Origin: Nymphaea colorata
Taxonomy: Eukaryota > Streptophyta > Magnoliopsida > Nymphaeales > Nymphaeaceae
Assembly: GCF_008831285.2 (NCBI RefSeq)
Contig: NC_045148.1
Location: 21,447,002 to 21,511,001 of the forward strand
DNA: 64,000 bases
Reading direction: 5' to 3'
The notes beneath the pieces are model-generated. The model worked only from the letters and a program-made list of their open reading frames with translations. It was not told the DNA's origin and did not search any database. Both the position numbers and the translations under genes were made by a program. Shown piece after piece: positions 10,222-18,859 of the stretch. The number at the start of each line of letters is the position of its first letter. Positions within the stretch are counted from its first letter, which is position 1.

Positions 10222-11041
10222 TTTTCATCCCTTGATTGAAAATGCATTTTGTTTTTTCAGCAACTCTTTATAATTATAGTACTGTATTATTTGCCGTGTT
10301 GAGAGATCAAAGGACAGGAAGCTAAGTCACAACTCACAGAGGAATCGAGTGACGATCCTCGCAACATTTATGTTGACCCTTCCATGGGCTGCATCATTTC
10401 CTGCAAGGCTGCCCATACCAGTATACCACCAAGTGGAGAAGAGCCATATCCTCCACAACATACAACTACTTTTGGTTTTTGACGACCAGAAACCTTACGA
10501 GTGTGTTTCTCCTCAAATACAGTACTTCTGTCACTTCTCAAACCTCCTGTATAGTCGCTGCATGAAGTTACAGTTCCAAAACAGATACATGTTCGATAGT
10601 CTCTTCATCGCAGCCACAAAGCTCGATCATCTAGGAAGGCGGAAATTAACCCCCGCCGATTCAACATGTCATGTGTCTGTAACCTTTCCTTGGAGACTCA
10701 GCCAAGCCAACATTTTGAGTCTACGGCATGGATCTCTAGTCCACAAGCACCATTTGAAATTCCAGTTCATGCCTGTAGTAGATAAAAGCGTCATCTATGG
10801 CAACCTGAATACTTGCACAATAAGAATCCCACCGATTCATTATTGGCTGTAAAAAACATCAAAAAAGCGGGGCAACTTGCTAGTAGAAGTTTCAATGATG
10901 TGGCTTCTTTAAGCAAAAAACATTGTTAAAGATTATGTTGCTGATAATTTACTGGCGACGCAGTGAACAGACATCTTTTTAGTAGGGCAAAGAAAACATC
11001 AAAGAAGCTTCCCAAATGAGTTACAAAAGGCCACAAATTGG
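10222..11041 (+). other. Downstream of copy 2; unassigned 167-codon ORF (10349-10852)
   Basis: The plus-strand frame 10349-10852 is long for this AT-rich region but shows no domain I recognise. It has a weakly hydrophobic start and no repeat structure. An overlapping frame (about 10300-10490) encodes a short Pro/Cys-containing peptide with PSMGCIISCK and EEPYPPQH. Either could be an eroded family member, but I cannot align them convincingly. Treat as hypothetical. Confidence 0.2.
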
Positions 11042-11049
11042 TTGTAACG

Positions 11050-11568
11050 AGAGGGCTGCACATGAGTCAAGTTCGACACAACTCAAAAAACTTTAATCGA
11101 GCTCAGCTTGAACTCGAGTTGAGCTCCAGAGAATAGGCTCAAGTTTGAGCTCGACTCAAAGATACAACATCAAGCTCCAACTCAATTTGCTTAACTCATT
11201 TATGTTAACTTAACATGTCCCTTTTCTTTTAATTTGTTAATTCATTTTGCTGTTTTTCTAAACTAATTCAACCATGAACAACCATCTAACGAAAAATTAA
11301 AACAAAAAATACACATAGTTTGCATCCAAATATCCCCAAATATCCCCTCTAAAAAAAATTAGCAATAGAAAATCTCTCATCTATAACACATCAAGCCAAG
11401 TCAAATCTGTTTTTAAACAAGTCGATTTCGAATTCATCTTGTTTAACATTTAGAGCATCAATTTAAACCTAAGCATGACTAGTGCATAGATGAATCAAGC
11501 TCGAGTAAAATTTTTGTGATCGAGTTCAAGTCGAGCCTAAATTTGGGTGACTAGTTGTGCAGCCCTAA
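11050..11568. mobile_element. hAT-type MITE with TIRs and 7-8 bp target duplication
   Basis: The element begins AGGGCTGCACA (11052) and ends TGTGCAGCCCT (to 11566), an 11-bp perfect terminal inverted repeat that continues imperfectly (AGTC). TTGTAAC flanks both sides (11042-11048 and 11569-11575), an eighth base differing; 8-bp duplications are typical of hAT. The interior (about 500 bp) repeats GAGCTCGA/TCAAGCTC-type words in both orientations and has no ORF, so it is non-autonomous. A lone terminus, TAGGGCTGCACAT, occurs at about 52581. Confidence 0.85.
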
Positions 11569-12760
11569 TTGTAACCAGCAAAAGCGCTCATCCCTCACCA
11601 GTTATGCAGTACTAGAAGCAATAGGTGAATGGCAAACCAAACCACTATTGACGCATCGGTGCAAGCTCTAGTGAAGGGCGCTCAGAGCTTTGGTCCGTTC
11701 GGCTTGGCTGTGCGTTGTCCTTTTCATGCAGGATCTTCCGCGGAAATAAATGGCCAAGCACTCCAAGTTGGACTCTCCAAGTGGTCCTCATTGCGATTCT
11801 TCACCCATTTGAGCGGCTTAGATCAAGAATCTATAAGTTGGATATATGGCCCGTCATACAGATTGATACAGGGCCATTGGCTTATGTAAGATATTATTGA
11901 CAGAGATTCAACTTTCATTGGGTCTAAGTTGATCCGCAGAAAAGTTGGGGAGAGGAAGACGGCCTTCACCATATTGGTACTCATAAATTAATTAGATATC
12001 TAAATTGACTACACATGGCCTTCTTAGAGAGAGAGAGAGTGGATATGACAAAAATAGCTTCATTGTTGCAAGCTACCCAGTTTATTTAACAAATAGCACG
12101 TACGGTTGAATCACACTATCTTAATGTTTGACAAAATGCCAGTTTGCAAGATGCACCCTTAAATAAATTTGTTGAAGGCCACCGATTACACGAGAGGCTG
12201 TGTGGAAGAGATTATCAGTTAAGTTGCTCGCAAGCTTTTCTCATTATGCCCGCCCTTCAAATGGTAGGCTGAGAACGCACCGCAGAAGATGGACCTGCTA
12301 TGGAAGCTTCGAAGCAGACTCTCAATGCACGTCACCTGTTGCATGATAAATTATAAAGACTAGATTATTTTTCTCCATCCTTTTTTTTTACCAGTCCATA
12401 ATTCGACATCTCGATAATAATGAAAGATATTAACTTTTAACCATGTTCTTATTCAGACGTGTAGATTAAATCTTAATATCAAGGAGAATCTTTTCCAAAT
12501 GTATAGAAGGAATCCCTTGGTATCTTAAAATGTTTTTGGATGGAAACGCACAAATATATGCATATAGAGATAAGGAAACTGAAGACTTTTTCCTTTTCCG
12601 GGAAGAGTTCAGTGGGATAGACTTCGGCAGAAGGGGCTTTAAGCTTCTTCTCTTCTTCCCCGTTCTCATAATAATCCTTATGAAAATTTACTGTAGCAGT
12701 AGAAAAAAAATTCAAAATTTTAAATTTTTCCTCTCCCTCAAACTTAGAATTTTTTTTTTT
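11569..12760. other. Intergenic, no gene recognised
   Basis: Short frames at 11629-11889 and 12530-12874 have no recognisable content. GATATGACAAAAAT at about 12045 and CCTTCAAATGGTAGG at about 12255 also occur at about 5860 and 5775, upstream of peptide copy 1. This stretch may therefore hold scattered debris of a duplicated upstream region. Confidence 0.35.
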
Positions 12761-12765
12761 ACCGT

Positions 12766-12850
12766 TAAAAGTGGAAATGGAAAAATATTTCTGGAAAAAT
12801 TTTTCCAGCCAGAGGGGTGGAAAAATTTTTCTGGAAAATTTTTTTTGACC
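12766..12850. repeat. Left flank of minisatellite block: GGAAAAATTTTTCC palindromes
   Basis: Repeated GGAAAAATTTTTC(C/T) palindromic words precede the purine block. A related stretch (CCAGAAATATATTTCTGG, then CCATGGTTTCCAGCCATC) closes the block at 13995-14060 in inverse orientation. The pair looks like degenerate terminal inverted repeats of a MITE-like element that contains the whole minisatellite. Confidence 0.4.
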
Positions 12851-12859
12851 GTTGGGAGG

Positions 12860-13480
12860 AAGAAGGGACGCTGAGGAAGGGAGGAGGAGGAGGAGGAGGA
12901 AGGGAAGGAGGGAGGAAGAAGGAGGAAGAAAGGAAGGATTCAGGAGGAAGGGAAGGAGGGAAGAGGTAGGAGGAAGAAGGGGAGGAGGGCACGGCGAGGA
13001 GGGAAGGAGAAGAGGGCACGGCGAGGAGAAGAAGAGGAGGGAAGGAGAAGAGGGACGGCAAGGAGAAGAGGGGAAGAAGGGACAGAGAAATGATAGGAGG
13101 GGAAGAGGGCACGGGCGAGGAGGGAAGGAGAAGAGGGGAAGAAGGGAAAGAGAAATGATAGGAGGGGAAGAGGGGAAGAGGGCACGGCGAGGAGGGAAGG
13201 GGAAGAGAAATGATAGGAGGGGAAGAGGGGAAGAAGGAGAAGAGGGCACGGCAGGGAGGGAAGGAGAAGAGGGGAAGAAGGGGAGGAGGGCACGGCGAGG
13301 AGGGAAGGAGAAGAGGGGAAGAAGGGGAGGAGGGCACGGCGAGGAGGGAAGGAGAAGAGGGGAAGAAGGGGAGGAGGGCACGGCGAGGCCACCTCCCCAC
13401 GTCCCCCGCCGCCGCCGATGGCACCGCCTGATGACCATCATCCACAAAATCCTCCCTCCTTCCCTTCCTTTCTTCTAAGA
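12860..13480. repeat. Purine-rich minisatellite (about 44-bp unit)
   Basis: The plus strand is almost only G and A, with a recurring CACGGCGAGG or CACGGCAAGG. From 13281 to 13380 the unit GGGAGGAGGGCACGGCGAGG plus an AGAAGAGGGGAAG tail repeats at an exact 44-bp spacing; further left the copies vary in length. The long open frames on both strands (Arg/Gly/Glu-rich on plus, Pro/Ser/Leu-rich on minus) follow from this composition and are not genes. Confidence 0.9.
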
Positions 13481-13598
13481 GGGGAAGAAGGGGAGGAGGG
13501 CACGGCGAGGCCACCTCCCCACGTCCCCCGCCGCCACCGATGGCACCGCCTGATGCCCATCATCCACAAAATCCTCCCTCCTTCCCTTCCTTTCTTCT
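13360..13598. repeat. 122-bp tandem duplication between purine and pyrimidine blocks
   Basis: A GC-rich stretch (GGCCACCTCCCCACGTCCCC, then CCGCCTGATG and CATCATCCACAAAATCC) occurs at 13381-13476 and again at 13503-13598 with only a few differences, giving a 122-bp period. It marks the switch from the purine-rich to the pyrimidine-rich strand. Confidence 0.9.
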
Positions 13599-13900
13599 TC
13601 CTCCTCCTCCTTCTTCCTCCTCCTCCCTTCCCTTCCCTTCTTCCTCCTTCTTCCTCCTCCTCCCTTCCCTTCCCTTCTTCCTCCTTTCTCCTCCGTCCTT
13701 CCCTTCCCTTCCCTTCTTCCTCCTCCTCCTCCTTCCCTTCCCTTCCCTTCTTCCTCCTCCTCCTTCCATTCCCTTCCCTTCTTCCTCCTCCTCCTTCCCT
13801 TCACTTCCCTTCCCTTCCCTTCCCTTCCTCCTCTTCCCTTCCCTTCTCTTCCTTCCCTTCTTCCTCCTCCTCCTTCCATTCCCTTCCCTTCTTCCACTTC
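13560..13900. repeat. Pyrimidine-rich minisatellite (CTTCCCTTCC/TCCTCC)
   Basis: About 340 bases of almost pure C/T built from CTTCCCTTCC, TTCCTCC and CCTCCTCC words. It is roughly the reverse complement of the left end of the purine block (GGAGGAGGAGGA at 12880), so the two blocks form a large imperfect inverted repeat. Open frames here are compositional. Confidence 0.9.
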
Positions 13901-14204
13901 TGACAAACGACGAAATTTCTTTCCAAAAAAATATTTCCTACTTAACAAACACAAGCTTGTTTTGGAAATATGAATTTTTTTTTCCTATTTCTCAATTCCA
14001 GAAATATATTTCTGGAAATTTTTTTCCGTTTCCATGGTTTCCAGCCATCAAACGGCCCCTTATTCATTAGCATATTTTCTTTTGGGTTCTGCATTTAAAA
14101 ATTTTTCAAATTGTTGGTCCGCTTCGCTTTACAGATGCCTTATGATCCAATGCTATAAGAGTTAAAAGAGATCTTCAAATTTGATATGGAAGGCAGTAGT
14201 TATC

Positions 14205-14340
14205 ACTACTTTTGAATAGGAGTGAACAACGAACCGAGCAACTCGAGCTCAGCTCTAAATCGAGTTCGAGGACTATTTTAGTAAACAAGCAGAACTCGAG
14301 CTCATACCACTCAAGCAACGACTCTATATGCATGATTGAC
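14205..14340. mobile_element. Degenerate hAT-MITE fragment
   Basis: GAGTGAACAACGAACCGAGC and repeated CTCGAGCTCA words resemble the interior of the 11.05 kb MITE (GAGCTCGA/TCGAGTT words). No clean termini remain. Confidence 0.4.
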
Positions 14341-14640
14341 CTGTATGTGGAGAGAGCGGTTCCTATGAATTAGTCCTAAGGCTGGAGTCAGCAATTCAGG
14401 TTAAACAGTAACAGTTATAAAATGTTTAAATTTTTAAGTCACAACATGTAAATGAGAAAAGTTATGAACATAAACATGAGCGGTCCTGGGTCAGTGCAGG
14501 CTATTGCTTATCTGTGCCCTGTATAAGCGAGCAAGGCTTGTGGTGCTGGCCTTCTCTGTCCGAGGAGAGGCTTTTGTGAAGTATAATTTGGAAAATATGA
14601 TAAACTTCCTCTTGACGGCGTCATCTTCTCCAAATTAAAG

Positions 14641-14751
14641 AGTGCAGATTGCCGTAACTTTTGACTCCGCCCTTCATTTTGTACCTATATATGCGTACAC
14701 ATGACTATACAGGACCACCCTTTAAGACCTCTCTCTCCCTCTCCTCTCAAA
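14641..14751 (+). promoter_or_regulatory. Promoter of peptide copy 3 with TATA box
   Basis: A TATA box (CTATATATG, 14685-14693) lies about 60 bp before ATG 14752. TTTTGACTCC upstream, the CCTTCATTTT stretch, CGTACAC downstream and a TCTCTCCCTCTC leader are shared with copy 2. This is the only promoter of the set that leads into an intact reading frame. Confidence 0.6.
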
Positions 14752-15111
14752 ATGGGTTACGCGCTGAAGAACATATACCTATGGATGGCCACAGCCATAC
14801 TTGTAGCGAGCCATTTTACAGAAGCAATGTCGGAATCCGGGGAAGCCGCTGGCTGGAAACTTGGGATAAAGGTTATCGTCGCCAGGCAACAGAATGAAGG
14901 AGTACTCCCCAGAAAGTACTCGCAGAAGGGCAACGCAGCTGTGGTGGTGGGGCGTGATCCATGGTCGTCCTCCAAGAGGGAGTACCCTCCTCCTCCAGAC
15001 CCTGTATCCAACCCACACAAGGGCGGGTCTCAGAAGAACATTCACTTGTTACTTTTCATCCCTTTTTCTGATGAGGGACTGCCCTTTTTTCCAACAATAG
15101 CGTTTGTCTAA
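14752..15111 (+). CDS. Putative small secreted peptide precursor with CLE-like tail (copy 3, intact)
   Basis: A single 119-residue ORF. I chose ATG 14752 because MGC/MGY-x5-10-hydrophobic starts every copy; an in-frame ATG at 14701 lies between the TATA box and this start. Residues 1-26 form a signal peptide (hydrophobic YLWMATAILVA, cleavage near EAMS). Residues 33-43 (GWKLGIKVIVA) and 52-62 (LPRKYSQKGNA) are family-conserved, then DPWSSSKR and the 12-mer REYPPPPDPVSN, followed by PHKGGSQ and a hydrophobic end. The 12-mer aligns without gaps to the plant CLE signature (R/H-x-V-P-x-G-P-x-P-x-S/H-N) except that the near-invariant Gly is Pro. CLE peptides are apoplastic ligands of LRR kinases; CLE identity here is a hypothesis. 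The last 20 or so residues may be an extension past an older stop. Confidence 0.6.
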   Translation: MGYALKNIYLWMATAILVASHFTEAMSESGEAAGWKLGIKVIVARQQNEGVLPRKYSQKGNAAVVVGRDPWSSSKREYPPPPDPVSNPHKGGSQKNIHLLLFIPFSDEGLPFFPTIAFV

Positions 15112-15370
15112 TTGTATGCTTAATTATTCATTGGTAATCAGTGTGAGGTGCTACAGGTTTTTCCAAGTCATGTTTCTCTTCACTCGTTTGTGGGTGAATT
15201 CTCCACTATTTCAAGTGGATTAGTTTCATGAATCAAAGCACAAGTTTTAAGTTGGAATACCCAACAAACGGCGTTTATTCAACCTGTGAATCTCGTTCTT
15301 AGTGGAGTAGACCTAGCTATCATCCTATTTCAAGGCCTGACAGATTTGCCTTGAGAAGCTATTGTCTCAC
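15112..15370 (+). repeat. Conserved 3' block of the peptide family (copy 3)
   Basis: CACTCGTTTGTGGGTGAA (about 15181) and TTCAACCTGTGAATC (about 15280), then CCTGACAGATTTG (about 15337), recur in the same order after copy 4 (about 17158, 17238 and 17464). These are probably 3' UTR or flank sequences of the duplicated unit. Confidence 0.6.
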
Positions 15371-15734
15371 CAACTAGCTAATCAGACGCATGCTTCTCCT
15401 CAGCGGGTTCTTCCTTTTGCTCATCAGCCTACAGCTCCTTTGCAGCGACATCATAGTCTCAAGTTTAACATTTTTCAATACCATCAACATAGCACAACAA
15501 TTTTAAACTTAAACTGTGGTTACTACATACCATTCAACTTGATCGGTTGCACTACCATCATAAGTGACAAACTCTAAACTGATGCAGCCATGGCTCCTTA
15601 AGGAGCTAGAAACTAAAACCTTAAAATAGAAAAATAAAATTTTCAAATTAAGTAATTTTTTCTAAAACAGTAAAATACCCCAAAATGGCTTTGGTGCATA
15701 TATTTGTTGTGTGGATTAGGGTGGTGCACTTGTG
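15371..15734. other. Intergenic, no gene recognised
   Basis: The only frame of note (15362-15577, 71 codons) shows no recognisable feature. AT-rich in its second half. Confidence 0.5.
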
Positions 15735-15910
15735 CTCATGCTCCAAATGTGAAAAGAACAACCCATGGTGTGAAAACGAAGGTTGCAGAGACAGCCCACG
15801 AAGAGAGAGTGAGAGAGCTTCAACATTCACGAGGCTTGGTCTGAATACGCGAACAACTTCATTGAGGTCCGAGTTGAGATGGGGACCGGCAGACCACCTT
15901 GACGGCACCC
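15735..15910. repeat. Duplicated flank segment, first copy
   Basis: AACAACCCATGGTGTGAA, an AAGGTTGCAGAGACA stretch, AGAGAGTTTCAAC/CTTCAAC-like words and GAGATGGGGACCGG recur in order at 17715-17850. The two lie about 1.98 kb apart, which gives the size of the last tandem duplication step (copies 3 and 4). Confidence 0.6.
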
Positions 15911-16500
15911 CGGGCTCTGCCCTTGGGACAGGTAGCCACCCTGACGATATTAGTGATAAACATTGGAGATCTTGCTGTCAGTTGTTTCTGTGTGCATGCA
16001 AAGCCAAGTGGTCAAGTATTCAAAATAGCTTGCATGGTTCAAACAACTCATCCAAAAGGTGGTGTCTTCTTTAGTGCTTCGTATAGGCTGCTTTAATATT
16101 GCCATCAACTTTACATTTTTTTTTTCATGGACAATTTTTTCTCTTTTTGGTACCCACTACTTTTACTATCTTCCTGTTTCAATTACGTGCTCTACCAAAG
16201 AACGAACACCAAAACCTCATAAATGTACTTTTTGTGGAACATGGAAACTTGGATTTAGTACCATACAAGCACAATGGACTATAAAGTCAGTTTTTATCTA
16301 AATAGGATCAAATCGATAGACGTTGGACCATCCATGGCCGTTTAATTTTGACTAATAATTTTCTTTGGAAAAATATTGATTGCACAAATTTCCTGGAAAC
16401 ATTTCATTGGAAAGAAATCCGTCTGTTCCAAAAGGACTTTTCGGTCCCAGTTCTGCCAACTGTGGCTAGATTATCTTTCATTGAAGTTTGAGGGCATCTA

Positions 16501-16627
16501 GTTCTATGTTTCAAAACATTATCTCTCGCCATCACTCTTGACTCAGCGGATCTCTGCCAACTGGAAGAGTTTGACTCCCATCATTCATTTTTCACGTATA
16601 TATACTTATAGTTTAACAGGCCTAACT
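16501..16627 (+). promoter_or_regulatory. Promoter of peptide copy 4 with TATA box
   Basis: CTCTTGACTCAGCGGATCTC (about 16536) matches the block before copy 1. A TATA box (GTATATATA, 16596-16604) and TTTAACAGGCCTAAC follow. A MITE now separates this from the leader and ATG at 16842; the tail of the promoter (CCTAACCTTTAACAGG) resumes after the MITE. Confidence 0.6.
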
Positions 16628-16804
16628 CACTAGCGGAGCCAGAATTTTTTTTTTCTGGAAGCACTCATTCAATAGCTTTAATTTTTCTGGAGCACTTGTA
16701 TGTATAACAATCAAATATATCAAAAAATTAACATATATATTAAACTAATTTTGTGAGGCTGGTGTGGGCAACACACCAGCCACCACCATGTGGCTCCACC
16801 ACTT
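16628..16804. mobile_element. 177-bp MITE inserted between TATA box and ATG of copy 4
   Basis: Termini are CACTAGCGGAGCCA and TGGCTCCACCACTT, inverted copies of the common plant CAGTGGCGGAGCCA terminus. GCCTAACT (16620-16627) and GCCTAACC (16805-16812) are an 8-bp target duplication with one mismatch, as expected for hAT-type transposition. No coding capacity. Relatives lie at 47074-47247 and 35626-35780. Confidence 0.85.
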
Positions 16805-16841
16805 GCCTAACCTTTAACAGGATCTCTGTTTCCCTTTCTCA

Positions 16842-17099
16842 ATGGGTAGTATTCTCAAGTTATTAATGGCCATGGCCATACTTGTGATGAGCAATTCTGC
16901 TGCAGCAACAGCAATACGGAAGCTCCTTATCCAGGCCCACATTTGTTCCGCCACCTCCCACCATGTAGAAGAACTTGTTATTGGAATGCATTACGAGGAA
17001 AATCCGGTCATAAAATCCTCACCGGAGTACAGGGAAGGACTTCTCATCCACATTTGGTGTATAATTAGATTATCGATTATATATAATAGGCTTTAGTTA
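16842..17099 (+). pseudogene. Small secreted-peptide precursor, copy 4 (internally deleted)
   Basis: ATG 16842 starts a good signal peptide (MGSILKLLMAMAILVMSNSAAATA) close to that of copy 1. After it the DNA corresponds to the 3' end of copy 1: in the +2 frame it reads SRPTFVPPPPTM and a TAG at 16966, matching the PPPPPM end of copy 1. About 190 bp of the middle, including the SPWASSKK region, are missing, and the annotated frame runs on out of register to 17099. The start context is kept, but it cannot make the family product. Confidence 0.6.
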
Positions 17100-17139
17100 T
17101 CCATTTCTAACAAGGTAAAAGGATTGCTAATCCAAATCA

Positions 17140-17480
17140 TCATGCTTGTCTTGGCTCGTTTGTGGGCGAAAGAACGTTCTGTTTTTGCCTGAGGTGGTTC
17201 AAAGGAATCACGGTTTGAATGCCCCACAGACAGTGATTCTTCAACCTGTGAATCATGTTTGTTTTGCCCACAGAAGTTTTACCGATGACAATCCACGTGA
17301 AGAATTGGTTCACAATTCCCAATACCGAGATGGTCGGGAATTGTTTTGCCCACGAAACTTCTACCGACGGCTCCAAAATTGTTGCCATATGAATTGCCAA
17401 CGGTCTTAACTGTCTTTACCAACAATTTGGGCCGTTGGCAATAAATGTATCCCATTCAAAAGTCCTGACAGATTTTGAAC
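17140..17480 (+). repeat. Conserved 3' block of the peptide family (copy 4)
   Basis: GTTTGTGGGCGAA, GTGATTCTTCAACCTGTGAA and TCCTGACAGATTTTG correspond to the 3' block of copy 3. A complementary pair of words (GGGAATTG and CAATTCCC, with ACCGATG/CATCGG-like flanks) at 17310-17345 may form a hairpin. Confidence 0.5.
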
Positions 17481-17709
17481 TTTTGGGATCAAAGGTTCTA
17501 GAGAATCACATGATGTGAAAATATTGGTGCTTGCGATCTGGATTAGTGCAGTCCAATTTAAGTTTGTTTGGTGGGAAGACATACCAGCACAAACGCATGA
17601 GATCCTTTCAGAATTCCAAATCAGTGCAATCAAAGGAACGAAAATAAGAAGATAAACGGGTGGCCCTCTGAACAAGATCAGAGAACAAAATGCTGTACAA
17701 AAGTTTCTT

Positions 17710-17880
17710 TCAAATGGGAAAGAATCAACCATGGTGTGAAGACTAAGGTCACACAGCATATGCACACACACATACACAGAAGACAGAAAGAGTTTCAACT
17801 TTCATGAGCTCTGAGTGGAGTCGGGAAGATGGGGACAGGTTGACCAGCTTGACCTTACAGATAAATATGGACCCGGGAGA
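17710..17880. repeat. Duplicated flank segment, second copy
   Basis: Paralogue of 15735-15910 (AATCAACCATGGTGTGAAGA, GTTTCAACTTTCATGAG, GAAGATGGGGACAGG). An ACACACACAC stretch sits inside it. Confidence 0.6.
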
Positions 17881-18118
17881 CCATGCTGCATTTTCGTGTG
17901 GACAGGAAAAGTCGTGTTTGGGTGTCCGGAAAAAGCTTTCATCATTAAATGGTCCCCGTCTTCTCCCCAACGCGCAATGGAAGGTGAAACGAGCCCTATA
18001 TTTGATCATGTCCCAATAAATATCCAACCCGACTACAGATAAATGGCGAGTCTTACACTAGTCCAATCTAAATCGCCAATCTAAATTCGACTTAGGGAGT
18101 CCAAACATGAGTACAGAT

Positions 18119-18280
18119 CACCATGCTGCATTTTCAGCTTGGTGGCGCATTTGGGAGGAGCGCAAGAACAGTGTCTTTAGGGGCACCTTCTCTTCGCCAG
18201 ATTCTGTGGCTCGTCTTGTGCAAGGGGATGTCCAGTTTGCCATTCGGTTAAAGCGCTGCTGTCCGTCTGCGACTGGGTGA
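18119..18280 (+). pseudogene. LINE ORF2 C-terminal tail
   Basis: The 54-codon frame ends at TGA 18278-18280 and reads HAAFSAWWRIWEERKNSVF and then FSSPDSVARLVQGDVQFAIR. This WW-x-IW-x-ER-N-x-F pattern is typical of the end of plant L1-type LINE ORF2 (after the zf-RVT region). The T-rich stretch at 18290-18370 looks like LINE 3' UTR. Everything 5' is missing, as in 5'-truncated LINE insertions. Confidence 0.75.
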
Positions 18281-18630
18281 CCTTCCCCTTTCACCCTGCC
18301 TCTCTTCTTTTTCTGGGCACTGTGTTGTATATTTTTCTTCTTGCTTCTGTTTTTGCGGTTTGTTTTTGAATCTAGGAGACCTCTTGTCCCCAAATTTTGT
18401 TATATATTCCCATTTTATCAGCATTCTTCGACTGCTATCATACGCGGAGGTGGTCAATTCTTCCTGTTGAACATCACTCACATCGAAGAGCTTCCTCTAA
18501 GGACCATCAATCGTTCTTTAGCTCTCGCTTTTATAAATCGTATGCAGTCTCTAAATTCCTATCCGCCGCACCCTTCCTTCCTGGGGAGTAGCCGTCCTTC
18601 TTGCCGTTCTAGGAGTCTTTTCAGGTTCGA

Positions 18631-18855
18631 ATGTTTTTAAATTTGCATTTCTCTTTGATAAAGAATTTACTAAGAAAGTGTATGATGGATATTTCTTTCT
18701 CTATATTACATGCAGTTGGAGTGACCTCGCGGCCATGTCCTGGCCCCATCCCATATCCTCCGGCTTTCAATTGTGGCGCCCTGGCTCCACAACCCAATCA
18801 AAGCAGACCCACAATCTGCCCTCCTCCATGTGGGGGTGGAGGTCGCGTGCCATGA
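18631..18855 (+). other. Hypothetical Pro/Cys-rich small ORF, possible exon
   Basis: A TTTGCATTTCTC...TTACATGCAG stretch ending at 18716 is a good 3' splice site. Behind it the frame encodes SRPCPGPIPYPPAFNCG and later SRPTICPPPCGGGGRVP before TGA. The SRPT-x2-PPP part resembles the end of peptide copy 4 (SRPTFVPPPPTM), so it could be another, diverged member. No homologous signal peptide is visible upstream. Low certainty. Confidence 0.25.
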
Positions 18856-18859
18856 GTCT

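Noticed and set aside
10349-10855. 167-codon ORF as a real gene downstream of peptide copy 2
   Set aside because: No recognisable motif, no conservation in other tandem units, and an overlapping frame is equally suggestive. Kept only as a low-confidence note.
12479-13954. Long ORFs on both strands (up to 322 codons, Pro/Ser/Leu-rich or Arg/Gly/Glu-rich)
   Set aside because: They come from purine/pyrimidine minisatellite DNA that lacks stops in several frames. There is no start context, domain or consistent frame, and equal-length frames overlap on both strands.
14752-15111. Assigning copy 3 as a canonical CLE gene with a gene symbol
   Set aside because: The nearly invariant Gly6 is Pro and the motif is followed by about 28 more residues. 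The match is suggestive, not diagnostic, so no symbol was given.
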